DNA of 49,540 bases, from contig JAITSU010000027.1 of the NCBI GenBank assembly GCA_031287525.1, positions 1 to 49,540 of the forward strand, in the 5' to 3' direction. The translations under genes were made by a program, and so were the position numbers. Below the pieces are notes generated by a model. The model did not search any database, was not told the origin of the DNA, and saw nothing but the letters and a program-made list of their open reading frames with translations. Within the stretch, counting starts at the first letter, position 1. Every line of letters begins with the position of its first letter. This stretch comes from Zoogloeaceae bacterium (GTDB taxonomy: Bacteria; Pseudomonadota; Gammaproteobacteria; Burkholderiales; Rhodocyclaceae). Below, piece by piece: positions 36,623 through 43,914 of this stretch.

Positions 36623-36690
36623 TCTGGGAACGCCAAGCTCCAGCTTGGCATCTGGGGCTTCATGCCAAGCTGGAGCTTGGCGTTCCCAGA
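36623..36690. repeat. Perfect 29-bp inverted repeat
   Basis: The left arm (36623-36651) starts TCTGGGAACGCCAAGC and the right arm (36662-36690) is its exact complement, with a 10-nt loop. Each arm is itself nearly palindromic (GCCAAGCT and AGCTTGGC around CC). It lies between the mdh terminator and the end of the cas operon. No gene lies in 36592-36834. Confidence 0.9.
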
Positions 36691-36834
36691 GAACAGTAGG
36701 CGGAAAGGTGGCGCTTTCTACGATCCCGCCCTACTTGGGTTAGATGAGGGCGATTTCTTCCAGGATGAGTCGCAAGTTGACGAAGCGCTCGCCGGGGTCA
36801 AAGCCACCATAGCCGCCGTCGATGGCGCGACCTT

Positions 36835-37116
36835 TTACCATGCGGCAGGCAAGGCGCTCCATAAAATTCCTTCCGGCAATGCGGGACGTCCGGCGCGTGC
36901 CTTGAAGCCGCGTTTGGGCAAGGGATAGGCGCGCAGGTCGTCTTCCTTTTCGTCGATTTCCTGCGCCGCCCCTGCCAGACACGCGGCAAACTGTCGATCG
37001 TCCCCGGCAAAAAGAAAAACCGAATACTGAATCGGTATCGCCCGTTTGAGCAGGTAACGGTGCAGATGGTTCAAACGTTTGGGGTCGGAGATGTCGTAAC
37101 AAATCACGTAATTCAT
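36835..37116 (-). CDS. cas2: Cas2-family protein (second copy, distal to cas1)
   Basis: A 93-residue Cas2 with the strand-1 motif NYVICYDISDPKRLNHLHRY (conserved Asp) and QYSVFLFAG. Cas2 dimers bridge two Cas1 dimers during spacer integration. ATG at 37116 is taken; GTG one codon earlier is possible, and no strong ribosome site is visible. It is 30 nt downstream of cas1 and is the last gene of the minus-strand operon. It differs widely from the other Cas2 at 38106-38384. Confidence 0.9.
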   Translation of the reverse strand: MNYVICYDISDPKRLNHLHRYLLKRAIPIQYSVFLFAGDDRQFAACLAGAAQEIDEKEDDLRAYPLPKRGFKARAGRPALPEGILWSALPAAW

Positions 37117-37146
37117 CACAATGCGGGGCGGTGGAATACAGTCCGC

Positions 37147-38094
37147 TTATTCTTCCGCTCTGCCCTCCTCCGTCGTCTGGTCGAAAAGCCATTCAATCTC
37201 CCGCTGTATGCCATGCCGCAGGGTTTCCTTTTCGGCTTCGTAAGCAGCATAAAAATGCGCTCTCCCCGCTTTGCCGAGAAAACAGCCTGCTTCTGTCGTA
37301 CTGAAATGCGCCTTGTCCAGAATTTGTTTTTTAATCAGCCCAAGCGCAAAGCGATCCGCCAGAGGGCGCAAGGGTTCGAGCAAATCAGAAGCCAGAGACT
37401 CGCGCCCGAAATCGAGTTGATGATAAAACCCGACATAAGGGTCAAACCCCGCGCCGTACAGCGCAATGGCGAGTTCGGCATGAACGAGGGTGTAACTGAG
37501 CGACAAAAGCGCATTGAATGGATCACGCGGCGGGCGGCGGTTACGCGCCCTGAAATTCAGGGATTCGGGAACGACTGCGCGAAGTCCGTCAAAATAACAG
37601 GCAGCGGCAGAACCCTCCAACCCGCGCAATTCGGCAAGGCTGGATACTCCCGGCAGCTTTTCCAGACTTGTCGCCAGCAAGCGCAAAACATGGCTCAATT
37701 CATAACGCGCCTGCATATCTTTTTCGCGCAATTCCTGAAACCATTGCATTTGATGCGTGAGCTTTCTGATCACGATGCGCCGGGCAAGGTCAAGGCAAAA
37801 CCCGGCGTCAAGACTCAACTGGATTTGCCGAACGCGCCGGGTGGCATCGTTGTGCGGACGCGCCAGCAACAGACTGGGTTTGCCCTGCCGACCGGAAAGC
37901 ACGACAATGCCGATGCCATGCTCCCCCAATTTGCCCAGCAGCGCCGCCGTCAAATGCACATCCCCGCGCATAAAAATGCGACTGAGTGGCGCAATGGGTA
38001 CCGTACCAACTCGCGCGCCGTTTTCGCGGAAGACAATCGCCTCCGATTCCAGTTCGATTTCAACGCCGCGTCGGTCAATATAGAGACTGGTCAT
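37147..38094 (-). CDS. cas1: Cas1, CRISPR spacer integrase
   Basis: A 315-residue Cas1. The metal-binding residues appear intact: the Glu of RGLEGSAAACYF, the His of YVGFYHQLDFGRESLA, and the Glu of DLLEPLRPLADRF. It integrates new spacers at the leader end of the array. AGAGG lies about 7 nt before the ATG. It is 11 nt downstream of one cas2 and 30 nt upstream of the other. Nothing suggests loss of activity. Confidence 0.95.
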   Translation of the reverse strand: MTSLYIDRRGVEIELESEAIVFRENGARVGTVPIAPLSRIFMRGDVHLTAALLGKLGEHGIGIVVLSGRQGKPSLLLARPHNDATRRVRQIQLSLDAGFCLDLARRIVIRKLTHQMQWFQELREKDMQARYELSHVLRLLATSLEKLPGVSSLAELRGLEGSAAACYFDGLRAVVPESLNFRARNRRPPRDPFNALLSLSYTLVHAELAIALYGAGFDPYVGFYHQLDFGRESLASDLLEPLRPLADRFALGLIKKQILDKAHFSTTEAGCFLGKAGRAHFYAAYEAEKETLRHGIQREIEWLFDQTTEEGRAEE

Positions 38095-38105
38095 GATGAC
38101 CTCTT

Positions 38106-38384
38106 TTACAGGATACTGAAAAATTGAGCCTGAAAACTATCGCCGCGCCCCAAACAAAGGGGCTTCATTCGGGGATCAAGCGCAAAAATGTGCAAACGGT
38201 CTTCCGTTAAATCCATCAACTCATCCAGCCCGATACGAATCTGCGCCAATTCAGCGGGCGTCACCCAGATTTCAAAAACAGACTTTTGCCCGCTGACCTT
38301 GAAACCTGTCAGATAGCGGCAAACTTTATGCAAACGACGTGGATCGCATACATCGTAGGCAACCAGATAAAGTGTGCGGCTCAT
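38106..38384 (-). CDS. cas2: Cas2-family protein (proximal copy)
   Basis: A 92-residue Cas2 starting SRTLYLVAYDVCDPRRLHKV (conserved Asp), then GQKSVFEIWVTPAEL and RLHIFALDPRMKP. The C-terminal strand GDSFQAQFFSIL fits Cas2 proteins that pair with type III-associated Cas1. It is 11 nt upstream of cas1 and 11 nt downstream of the Csm6-like gene. This is the more conventional partner for this Cas1. Confidence 0.92.
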   Translation of the reverse strand: MSRTLYLVAYDVCDPRRLHKVCRYLTGFKVSGQKSVFEIWVTPAELAQIRIGLDELMDLTEDRLHIFALDPRMKPLCLGRGDSFQAQFFSIL

Positions 38385-38395
38385 GGCGCATCTTT

Positions 38396-39520
38396 CTATT
38401 CACGCCGCAAAACCAGCGTAATCGCCTCTGGCAGCAGACCGAGACCACGACGCACATTGGGGCGGCGACCTACGCTGGCAAGCAGATAAGGTTTAGCCGC
38501 CAATTCGCCCAATGTTTTTTTGAAGGCGCGTTCCAGTTTGGCATTGTTTTCCTGAAAAAACTCTTTTTCCATGCCTTTGGCAAGCCTTTTGCAAGCGTTA
38601 TCCAGCGCAGCGGCATCTTCGCCAACAACGTACTGATACAAGGCAAGAAAGTTTTCCGCATCGGCTTCGCGCCAGCTTTGTAACGGCTTGCCCTGTTGCG
38701 CCGCCTTCATCCAGAACGCCAGCCATGCGGCAAGCGCGGGCGACAGGGCAAACTCATGCTCACCGCAACGCACCTTGCGCGCGGCGAGCCACAACGTCAA
38801 ATGCGGCGGCGCCAGACTGGCTTGCACGGCGGCAACCGTTTCGTTGTAACTCGCCTTGCCATCCTGCAACTCTTGCGGCAAGCCATGACGCAGGCGCACC
38901 ACGGGAATTTCCGCCAGCGTGATTTCCGCCCTCGCGGTATCAATATGCGCGCCGCCTTGCATGGGTAAACGGCGCGGCTTGACCGGGGGAAAATAAAAAT
39001 CGGGATGGCTTTCAAAAGGCGAGGAAACCAGCACATGCGAGAGTTTGTCTTGCGGACGGGCAAACAACGAAAAAGCGTAGCCCAGATAAAAGCCCATCGT
39101 TTTACGCCCGCCCGCAATCGAAACATGCAAGGCGGACGCGGCGTCAAGCGTCAATTCGGCAACTTTCGCCGTAATGCCATCCGCCGCCGCCGCGTTTTCT
39201 TCCGGCGTGCGAATATCCGGTAACGCCGTGCCATCTGGCGCGGTGATGACATGAATAAAATCTTCGCTAAAAACCGGCTGCCCAATCTGCGGATAATTTT
39301 GAAGAATCGCGTAAAACTGCCCGCAATCCGGGTGCAACAGCGAATCTTTGGCGCGCTGTTTACCTTCCTTCGTGGTCAGCAGATGAATCTCGGTCGGAAT
39401 GAACGGTTCCGCCTGCACCGCCAACGCATACAAAGTTTCCGTCACCACCTGCGGCGACATGCCCGTGACGATGAGCAGAATGCGGCGGGCGTAAGAAGAA
39501 GGAGATTTAGAAATGTTCAT
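38396..39520 (-). CDS. CARF protein of the NE0113 (TIGR02584, Csm6-like) family
   Basis: A 374-residue CRISPR protein whose N-terminal CARF domain has the motifs VTGMSPQVVTETLYAL (18-33) and HVSIAGGRKTMGFYLGYAF (132-150). CARF domains bind cyclic oligoadenylates made by type III Cas10. The NE0113 family is annotated as Csm6/ring-nuclease-like. The C-terminal half (about 215-374) is helical, but I see no HEPN R-X4-6-H motif, so RNase activity by that route is doubtful. Ring-nuclease action, which destroys the signal, is an alternative. It heads the cas2-cas1-cas2 operon and lies 48 nt downstream of the DnaB-like gene. Confidence 0.85.
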   Translation of the reverse strand: MNISKSPSSYARRILLIVTGMSPQVVTETLYALAVQAEPFIPTEIHLLTTKEGKQRAKDSLLHPDCGQFYAILQNYPQIGQPVFSEDFIHVITAPDGTALPDIRTPEENAAAADGITAKVAELTLDAASALHVSIAGGRKTMGFYLGYAFSLFARPQDKLSHVLVSSPFESHPDFYFPPVKPRRLPMQGGAHIDTARAEITLAEIPVVRLRHGLPQELQDGKASYNETVAAVQASLAPPHLTLWLAARKVRCGEHEFALSPALAAWLAFWMKAAQQGKPLQSWREADAENFLALYQYVVGEDAAALDNACKRLAKGMEKEFFQENNAKLERAFKKTLGELAAKPYLLASVGRRPNVRRGLGLLPEAITLVLRRE

Positions 39521-39568
39521 GATTTCCGTTTATCGGTTTATTTTTCCAAAAAATCAACATGTCGGACG

Positions 39569-40627
39569 TTACCACCCGGCGGTTTCTCCGAAATCGCCCT
39601 GCGCCAGATTCTCGAAGCGGGTGTATTCGTCCAGGAATGCCAGTTTCACGGTACCGATGGGACCGTTACGTTGTTTGCCGATGATGACTTCGGCGATGCC
39701 TTTGTCCTGGGTCTCCGGTTTGTAGTATTCGTCGCGATAGAGCATGATGATTACGTCAGCATACTGCTCGATGGCGCCGGATTCGCGCAGGTCGGACATC
39801 ATCGGGCGTTTGTCGGTGCGTTCTTCCACTTTCCGCGAGAGTTGCGAGAGAGCGATGATGGGGACATGCAATTCTTTTGCCAGCGCCTTGATGGAGCGGG
39901 AAATTTCCGAAACTTCCGTGGCGCGGTTTTCGTTCTGGCGCGACGAACTCATCAACTGGATACAGTTGATGACGATCAAGCCCAGCTTGCCGCCATGCTC
40001 GTGATACAAGCGGCGGGCGCGGTTGCGTAGCTCAAACGGGTTCAGACCGCCGGTTTCGTCGATGTACAGCGGCGCGGCGTGCAGCTTGCCGAGGGAAACC
40101 ACCACCTTGCCCCATTCCTCGTCACTAAGCCGCCCCGTCCACAAGCGTTGAGCATCAAGGCGACCGCAGGAGGCGAGCATCCACATCGCCAGTTGTTCGC
40201 CGCCCATTCCCATTGAGAACACACCGACCGGCAGACCGCTATGCACGGCGACATTTTCGGCGATATTGAGGGCAAAGGCGATTTGCCCCATCGCGGGACG
40301 CCCCGCGACAACAATCAGGTCGCCCGGTTGCAAGCCGGATGTTATCTGGTCAAGGTCGATAAAGCCAGTGGGGATGCCGGTGATGTCGTCGGGATTGTCA
40401 CGGTCGACCAACTCCTGCAAACGCTCCATGCCCCCCTGAAGCAACGGGGCGATGTGCACAAAGCTTTCGCTGCCGCTTTCAACTTGTTGGCGAATCTTGA
40501 GAATCTTCTCTTCGGCTTCGTCCAGTATGGCTTGAATGTCACGTCCCTCTGGCGCCACCAGGGCGCTGTCCAGACTTTCCAGCGCCGTAGCGATTCTGGA
40601 AAAAATTTCGCGTTCGTTATCGGTCAT
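39569..40627 (-). CDS. DnaB-like helicase with dead ATPase site and no N-terminal domain
   Basis: A 352-residue protein matching DnaB from the linker onward, without the N-terminal helicase-primase domain (DnaB is about 460 residues). The RecA domain is otherwise well kept, but the key catalytic residues are changed. Walker A reads GRPAMGQI (109-116): Lys and Thr are now Gln115 and Ile116. The catalytic Glu of SLEM is Gly140 (SMGMG). Walker B IDYLQL is INCIQL (Asn221), and a conserved Arg is Trp149. Lys318 and Arg320 in GKQRNGP, which reach the neighbouring subunit's site, remain. AGGAAG lies about 7 nt before the ATG. No stop or frameshift interrupts it, so it seems translated but cannot hydrolyse ATP at its own site. 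It is next to the CRISPR adaptation operon. Confidence 0.85.
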   Translation of the reverse strand: MTDNEREIFSRIATALESLDSALVAPEGRDIQAILDEAEEKILKIRQQVESGSESFVHIAPLLQGGMERLQELVDRDNPDDITGIPTGFIDLDQITSGLQPGDLIVVAGRPAMGQIAFALNIAENVAVHSGLPVGVFSMGMGGEQLAMWMLASCGRLDAQRLWTGRLSDEEWGKVVVSLGKLHAAPLYIDETGGLNPFELRNRARRLYHEHGGKLGLIVINCIQLMSSSRQNENRATEVSEISRSIKALAKELHVPIIALSQLSRKVEERTDKRPMMSDLRESGAIEQYADVIIMLYRDEYYKPETQDKGIAEVIIGKQRNGPIGTVKLAFLDEYTRFENLAQGDFGETAGW

Positions 40628-40838
40628 GACAATCTTCCTTTGCGAATGTGCTGTCCTTCAATAAAATCCAATATAGCAAAGCCCCATGCTTCCATGTTTT
40701 GCGGCAAGCTTGCCGAAGGCGTGTTGGTTTTTTCGCAGGATGCCTTCTGCGCGAAATAAAGGTCAGCTATGTATCGGGATGTAATCGGACGGAACGCGAC
40801 ACATAGCGGCTCCCCAGGCTATGCCTGCTGAATCTGGA

Positions 40839-42050
40839 TTACTCCGTCGCCCCGACCCAATGCGTAACCGGCTGCGTCAAAAAGTCTTCCAGCGCAATAC
40901 CATCGCCCCCCACCAATAAACAGCGCCCAGGCTTGAACGCCTGCGCGAAAGCGGCAGTTCCGGCGTGCGCCAGCGGCGCGCGACCGCTTTTTACTTCAAT
41001 GGCCGTCAGCGCGCGCCCTGCCTTGACGATGAAATCCACCTCATGATTGCGCTCACGCCAGTAATACAACTCACATTCTCCCTTCATCACAGCATTCACC
41101 AGATGCGCGCCCACGGCGGATTCCACCAGCCGCCCCCAGAATTCGCGGTTGGCGCGTGCCTCACTCAACGTATAACCGCAAGCCGCCGTGATCAACGCGG
41201 TATTCTGCGCCTGCAATTTGGGGCTGGAACCCCGGCTACGCGCCACATCGCCCGCATACTTGGGCAAACCGCAAACCATGCCCGCGCCCGCCAGCAGTTC
41301 CAGATAATGCGCCAGCGTGGTGGTATTACCTGCATCCTGCAACTGCCCCAGCATCTTGGTGTAGGACAAAATCTGCCCCGAATAACGGCATGCCAGATCG
41401 AACAAGCGCCGCAGCAACGCGGGTTTGTCTACCCGCGAGAGCAATAGCACATCGCGGGAAATCGAGGTTTCAATCAGGCTGTCCAGAATGTAACGCGACC
41501 AGCGTAGCGGCTCCCCGATCAAGGGCGCAGCGCCCGGATAGCCGCCGTAGAACACGTATTCCTCCAGTGACCAGCCGAAGGCCGCGCGCATTTCCGTAAA
41601 TGACCAATGCGACAGGGGCAAGGTCTCGAACCGTCCGGCGAGGCTCTCGGACAACCCTTGCGCTATCAGGAGCGGCGCGGAACCGAGCAACACGACTTTC
41701 AGGGGACGCTTTGCGCGGGTGTCCTCATCCCACAGTCGCTTGACCGTTTCCGACCAGGCGGGAATTTTCTGGATTTCGTCCAGCACCAGCGTGGCGCTGC
41801 TGTCACCTGCGATGGAAAGCCGCGCCGCTTCCCATTGCTGACCAATCCAGTCCGTACCGCGCAAGGTCGGCTCATCGGCGCTGACATAGCGCACAGGCAT
41901 GTCCAGCGTTTCAGTCGCCTGCTGTACCAGCGTCGACTTGCCCGCCTGACGCGGACCGGTCACCACCTGCATGAAACGACGCGGCTCCGCCAGGCGTGTC
42001 GCCAAGGTCGCAACCTGCGGTCGCTGGAAGGGAGGATTCTCTTGACTCAT
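40839..42050 (-). CDS. AAA_14/DUF4143 ATPase
   Basis: A 403-residue protein of a widespread mobile family. The N-terminal AAA_14 domain has Walker A TGPRQAGKST (31-40) and Walker B LVLDEIQK (Asp91-Glu92). The C-terminal DUF4143 part contains a restriction-endonuclease-like core (NHEVDFIVKAG followed by AIEVKSG near 335-356). The cellular job of the family is unsettled. A regular array of TTGAGTA half-sites sits directly before its ATG. It lies between the old end of the CRISPR array and the DnaB-like gene. A second member starts at 49424. Confidence 0.85.
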   Translation of the reverse strand: MSQENPPFQRPQVATLATRLAEPRRFMQVVTGPRQAGKSTLVQQATETLDMPVRYVSADEPTLRGTDWIGQQWEAARLSIAGDSSATLVLDEIQKIPAWSETVKRLWDEDTRAKRPLKVVLLGSAPLLIAQGLSESLAGRFETLPLSHWSFTEMRAAFGWSLEEYVFYGGYPGAAPLIGEPLRWSRYILDSLIETSISRDVLLLSRVDKPALLRRLFDLACRYSGQILSYTKMLGQLQDAGNTTTLAHYLELLAGAGMVCGLPKYAGDVARSRGSSPKLQAQNTALITAACGYTLSEARANREFWGRLVESAVGAHLVNAVMKGECELYYWRERNHEVDFIVKAGRALTAIEVKSGRAPLAHAGTAAFAQAFKPGRCLLVGGDGIALEDFLTQPVTHWVGATE

Positions 42051-42054
42051 AACA

Positions 42055-42083
42055 TTGAGTATTTTTACTCAAAGTATTGAGTA
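42055..42083. promoter_or_regulatory. Three alternating half-sites upstream of the DUF4143 ATPase
   Basis: TTGAGTA (42055-42061), TACTCAA (42066-42072) and TTGAGTA (42077-42083) are separated by exactly 4 nt, so they repeat every 11 bp, about one helical turn, on one face of the DNA. The array begins 5 nt before the ATG of the minus-strand ATPase gene. This is the layout of an operator for an oligomeric DNA-binding protein, perhaps the ATPase itself. Confidence 0.7.
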
Positions 42084-42164
42084 AAGCAACAGCCCACCGC
42101 TTTCTTCAGAGTGATGACGGTTTCTCCGCCTTCGCTTTGAGCGCCTTCACCAACAGCGCCCCAC

Positions 42165-42235
42165 TCACCCGACAGATAGCGAGAATTCGCCCATTGCCTC
42201 ATCAAGTGGAGCGACTTCAAAGATTACGGTTTTCA
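42165..42235 (-). pseudogene. Possible stump of an HTH antitoxin gene
   Basis: A short frame MKTVIFEVAPLDEAMGEFS then a stop. It resembles the start of HTH antitoxins of the kind paired with TumE-like toxins. It is only 23 codons long and the following frames show no clear HTH, so the call is tentative. Confidence 0.3.
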
Positions 42236-42454
42236 TCGTTCCCCCTCTTCACGTCGTTCATAAAATCCGAAAGCAACGGATTGACGCCAGCATCGAAAAG
42301 CCGGGCTTGCCCGACAAAAACACCGCCAACATGACGATTATGGGCTGGACTATAAAGCCATCGCCGGCATGACCATGCTGGCGTTTCGCCCACTGAAACC
42401 CCTGAACAACCCCTTGAAAATCGAGGCGGGGGAGAAGAGCGGCACGCTGGTGGC
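42236..42454 (+). other. Unidentified coding-like remnant before the degenerate repeat
   Basis: No intact gene. One frame reads DYKAIAGMTMLAFRPLKPL and continues to a stop just at the degenerate CRISPR repeat; another in-frame piece (DASIEKPGLPDKN) precedes it with a frameshift between. It looks like the tail of a phage or mobile-element protein, but I cannot name it. Confidence 0.35.
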
Positions 42455-42490
42455 GGCTTAATCCCTTTGGAAGCAGGGCGTGGTTTGAAT
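42455..42490 (-). repeat. Degenerate CRISPR repeat (outlying copy)
   Basis: Thirty-two of 36 bases match the array consensus. It begins GGCTTAATCCCTTTG and ends CAGGGCGTGGTTTGAAT; the differences are base 2 and three bases in the middle (AGAA is GAAG). It is 512 nt from the next repeat. Mutated repeats usually lie at the leader-distal end, which agrees with the leader being on the right. Confidence 0.85.
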
Positions 42491-43009
42491 CAAAGCGACC
42501 GCCAGGGAGGGCATCGAAGCGGAAGAACAGGGTTCAATCGCCCCGCCCCGGCGCGGCGACGGGTTACGACCGGGGAAGACTACGAAGCCCCGGACGCGGA
42601 AGACCGCGCGGATGTAGAAGACGCGGTGCGCGAGCGGAGAGACAACGACGGTCCCGCCGTTTATTCGCAGGCAGCGCGCGTGGTTCCCGAAGCGGAGCGG
42701 CTGTCAGTCAGCGTACTTGACCAGACGGTTAAAAATTATCTTCATAATCTTGGTCATAAACCGACCGTCATCATCGCCGAAAGTGGGACGAGTATAGGCG
42801 AATCTGCCGGTATAGCAGGCGCAACCAAGGGAAAGAAAATCTACCTGTTCCGTGACGGCATCTCCGGCATCGACGAGGCTGTCCGTACGCTCTGGCACGA
42901 GTTGCTGCATTATGGACTCCGCAGGTTTATGACGAAGCGTCAGTATATATCGGAAATGAACCGGCTGTACAAGCAGGACAAGTTCCTGAAGCAGCGCGCG
43001 AAGTCTTGA
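42467..43009 (+). pseudogene. Phage-type polyvalent-protein fragment inside the array
   Basis: The frame opens inside the degenerate repeat and ends 7 nt into the first regular repeat, so neither end is natural. Its last 100 codons read as a phage protein: KKIYLFRDGISGIDEAVRTL, then WHELLHYGLRRFMTKRQY. HELLH is a zinc-metallopeptidase HExxH motif, and this block resembles the peptidase-like part of large polyvalent proteins of phages and plasmids. The start of that gene and anything after the peptidase block are missing. The similarity is from memory. Confidence 0.55.
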
Positions 43010-43593
43010 TCCCTTTGAGAACAGGGCGTGGTTTGAATAGCTCTACGATGAAGGGAGATTCAGGAAAGAGAGGTCTTAATCCCTTTGAGAACAGGGCGTG
43101 GTTTGAATCATTTCTGGGAAAACCATTACAACCATCTGGTTAGGTCTTAATCCCTTTGAGAACAGGGCGTGGTTTGAATGCAGAGGCGTGGAAAGCCGCA
43201 TACCAAGACGCGTCTTAATCCCTTTGAGAACAGGGCGTGGTTTGAATCTCCTTCTTTCTACAGGTTGAGCGCGGGGGAATGTCTTAATCCCTTTGAGAAC
43301 AGGGCGTGGTTTGAATGCTACATCTGGACAGGCTGCATGACATGGGTTTGTCTTAATCCCTTTGAGAACAGGGCGTGGTTTGAATTGAAGTATGAGGAGT
43401 ATTTAGTTGGGGGTGGGGGTCTTAATCCCTTTGAGAACAGGGCGTGGTTTGAATCGAAGCCGCCCTGTTGCAACATTTGCGGGGGACGGTCTTAATCCCT
43501 TTGAGAACAGGGCGTGGTTTGAATGAAGAAAAATGTGAGGTATGATTTGGTTAGCAGGTCTTAATCCCTTTGAGAACAGGGCGTGGTTTGAAT
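43003..43593 (-). CRISPR. CRISPR array, 9 repeats and 8 spacers
   Basis: Nine 36-nt repeats (plus strand: GTCTTAATCCCTTTGAGAAC then AGGGCGTGGTTTGAAT) start at 43003, 43073, 43144, 43212, 43281, 43350, 43419, 43489 and 43558. The eight spacers are 32-35 nt and all different. Repeats 2-9 are identical; repeat 1 has one change (TTAATC to TTGATC). With the degenerate copy at 42455 this puts the old end on the left and the leader on the right, so the array is transcribed on the minus strand, giving repeats that end GGGATTAAGAC. It follows cas6 on the same strand. Confidence 0.97.
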
Positions 43594-43914
43594 GTCACCT
43601 TGCAAAAAATACTTGATAATCAGTACCTTGCAAGATGTATTCAGGAAAATTGACCGTCATGAGGAAGATGTCTTGCGGACAGCGATTTGTTTGAAGAGCG
43701 CACATTATAGAACGGCTGTTGTGCGCTTGCCAGGGTTTTGTTTCTGAACAGCTACATCCTCTCCTGACTTACCGAAAAACGAGTGTCTTTTCATATGTCA
43801 TGAAAGCCGATCCTCTCCCTAACCCTCCCCCATTGTGCAGTCTGTACACCCACAAGGGAGAGGGAGTGAAGCGTGAAAGCAATCCGAATTGTTAAAGAAG
43901 CTTTTGCTGGGCAT
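43594..43914 (-). promoter_or_regulatory. CRISPR leader region
   Basis: The AT-rich DNA between cas6 and the array holds no gene. ACCTTGCA occurs at 43597-43604 and 43625-43632, 28 bp apart, next to the first repeat; such leader-end repeats can be anchor sites for spacer integration. A promoter candidate lies further out. At about 43811-43865 there is a dispersed C/T-rich hairpin (CTCTCCCTAACCCTCCCCC with GGGAGAGGGA). Confidence 0.65.
43698..43732 (-). promoter_or_regulatory. Promoter candidate for the CRISPR array
   Basis: On the minus strand a perfect -10 TATAAT (43709-43704) has TGGCAA as a weak -35 at 17-bp spacing. Transcription would start near 43697, about 100 nt before the first repeat. 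GCGCAC and GTGCGC form an inverted repeat enclosing the -10, so a regulator may bind there. Confidence 0.6.

Noticed and set aside
42491-43002. Idea that the 512-nt interval is a run of heavily decayed repeats and spacers
   Set aside because: No further repeat-like units at about 69-bp spacing could be found, and one coding frame stays open across nearly all of it.
43178-43495. A 105-codon frame with repeated LNPFENRAWFE
   Set aside because: It is the CRISPR array read as protein; the repeated peptide is the 36-nt repeat (12 codons) combined with spacers of 33 nt.
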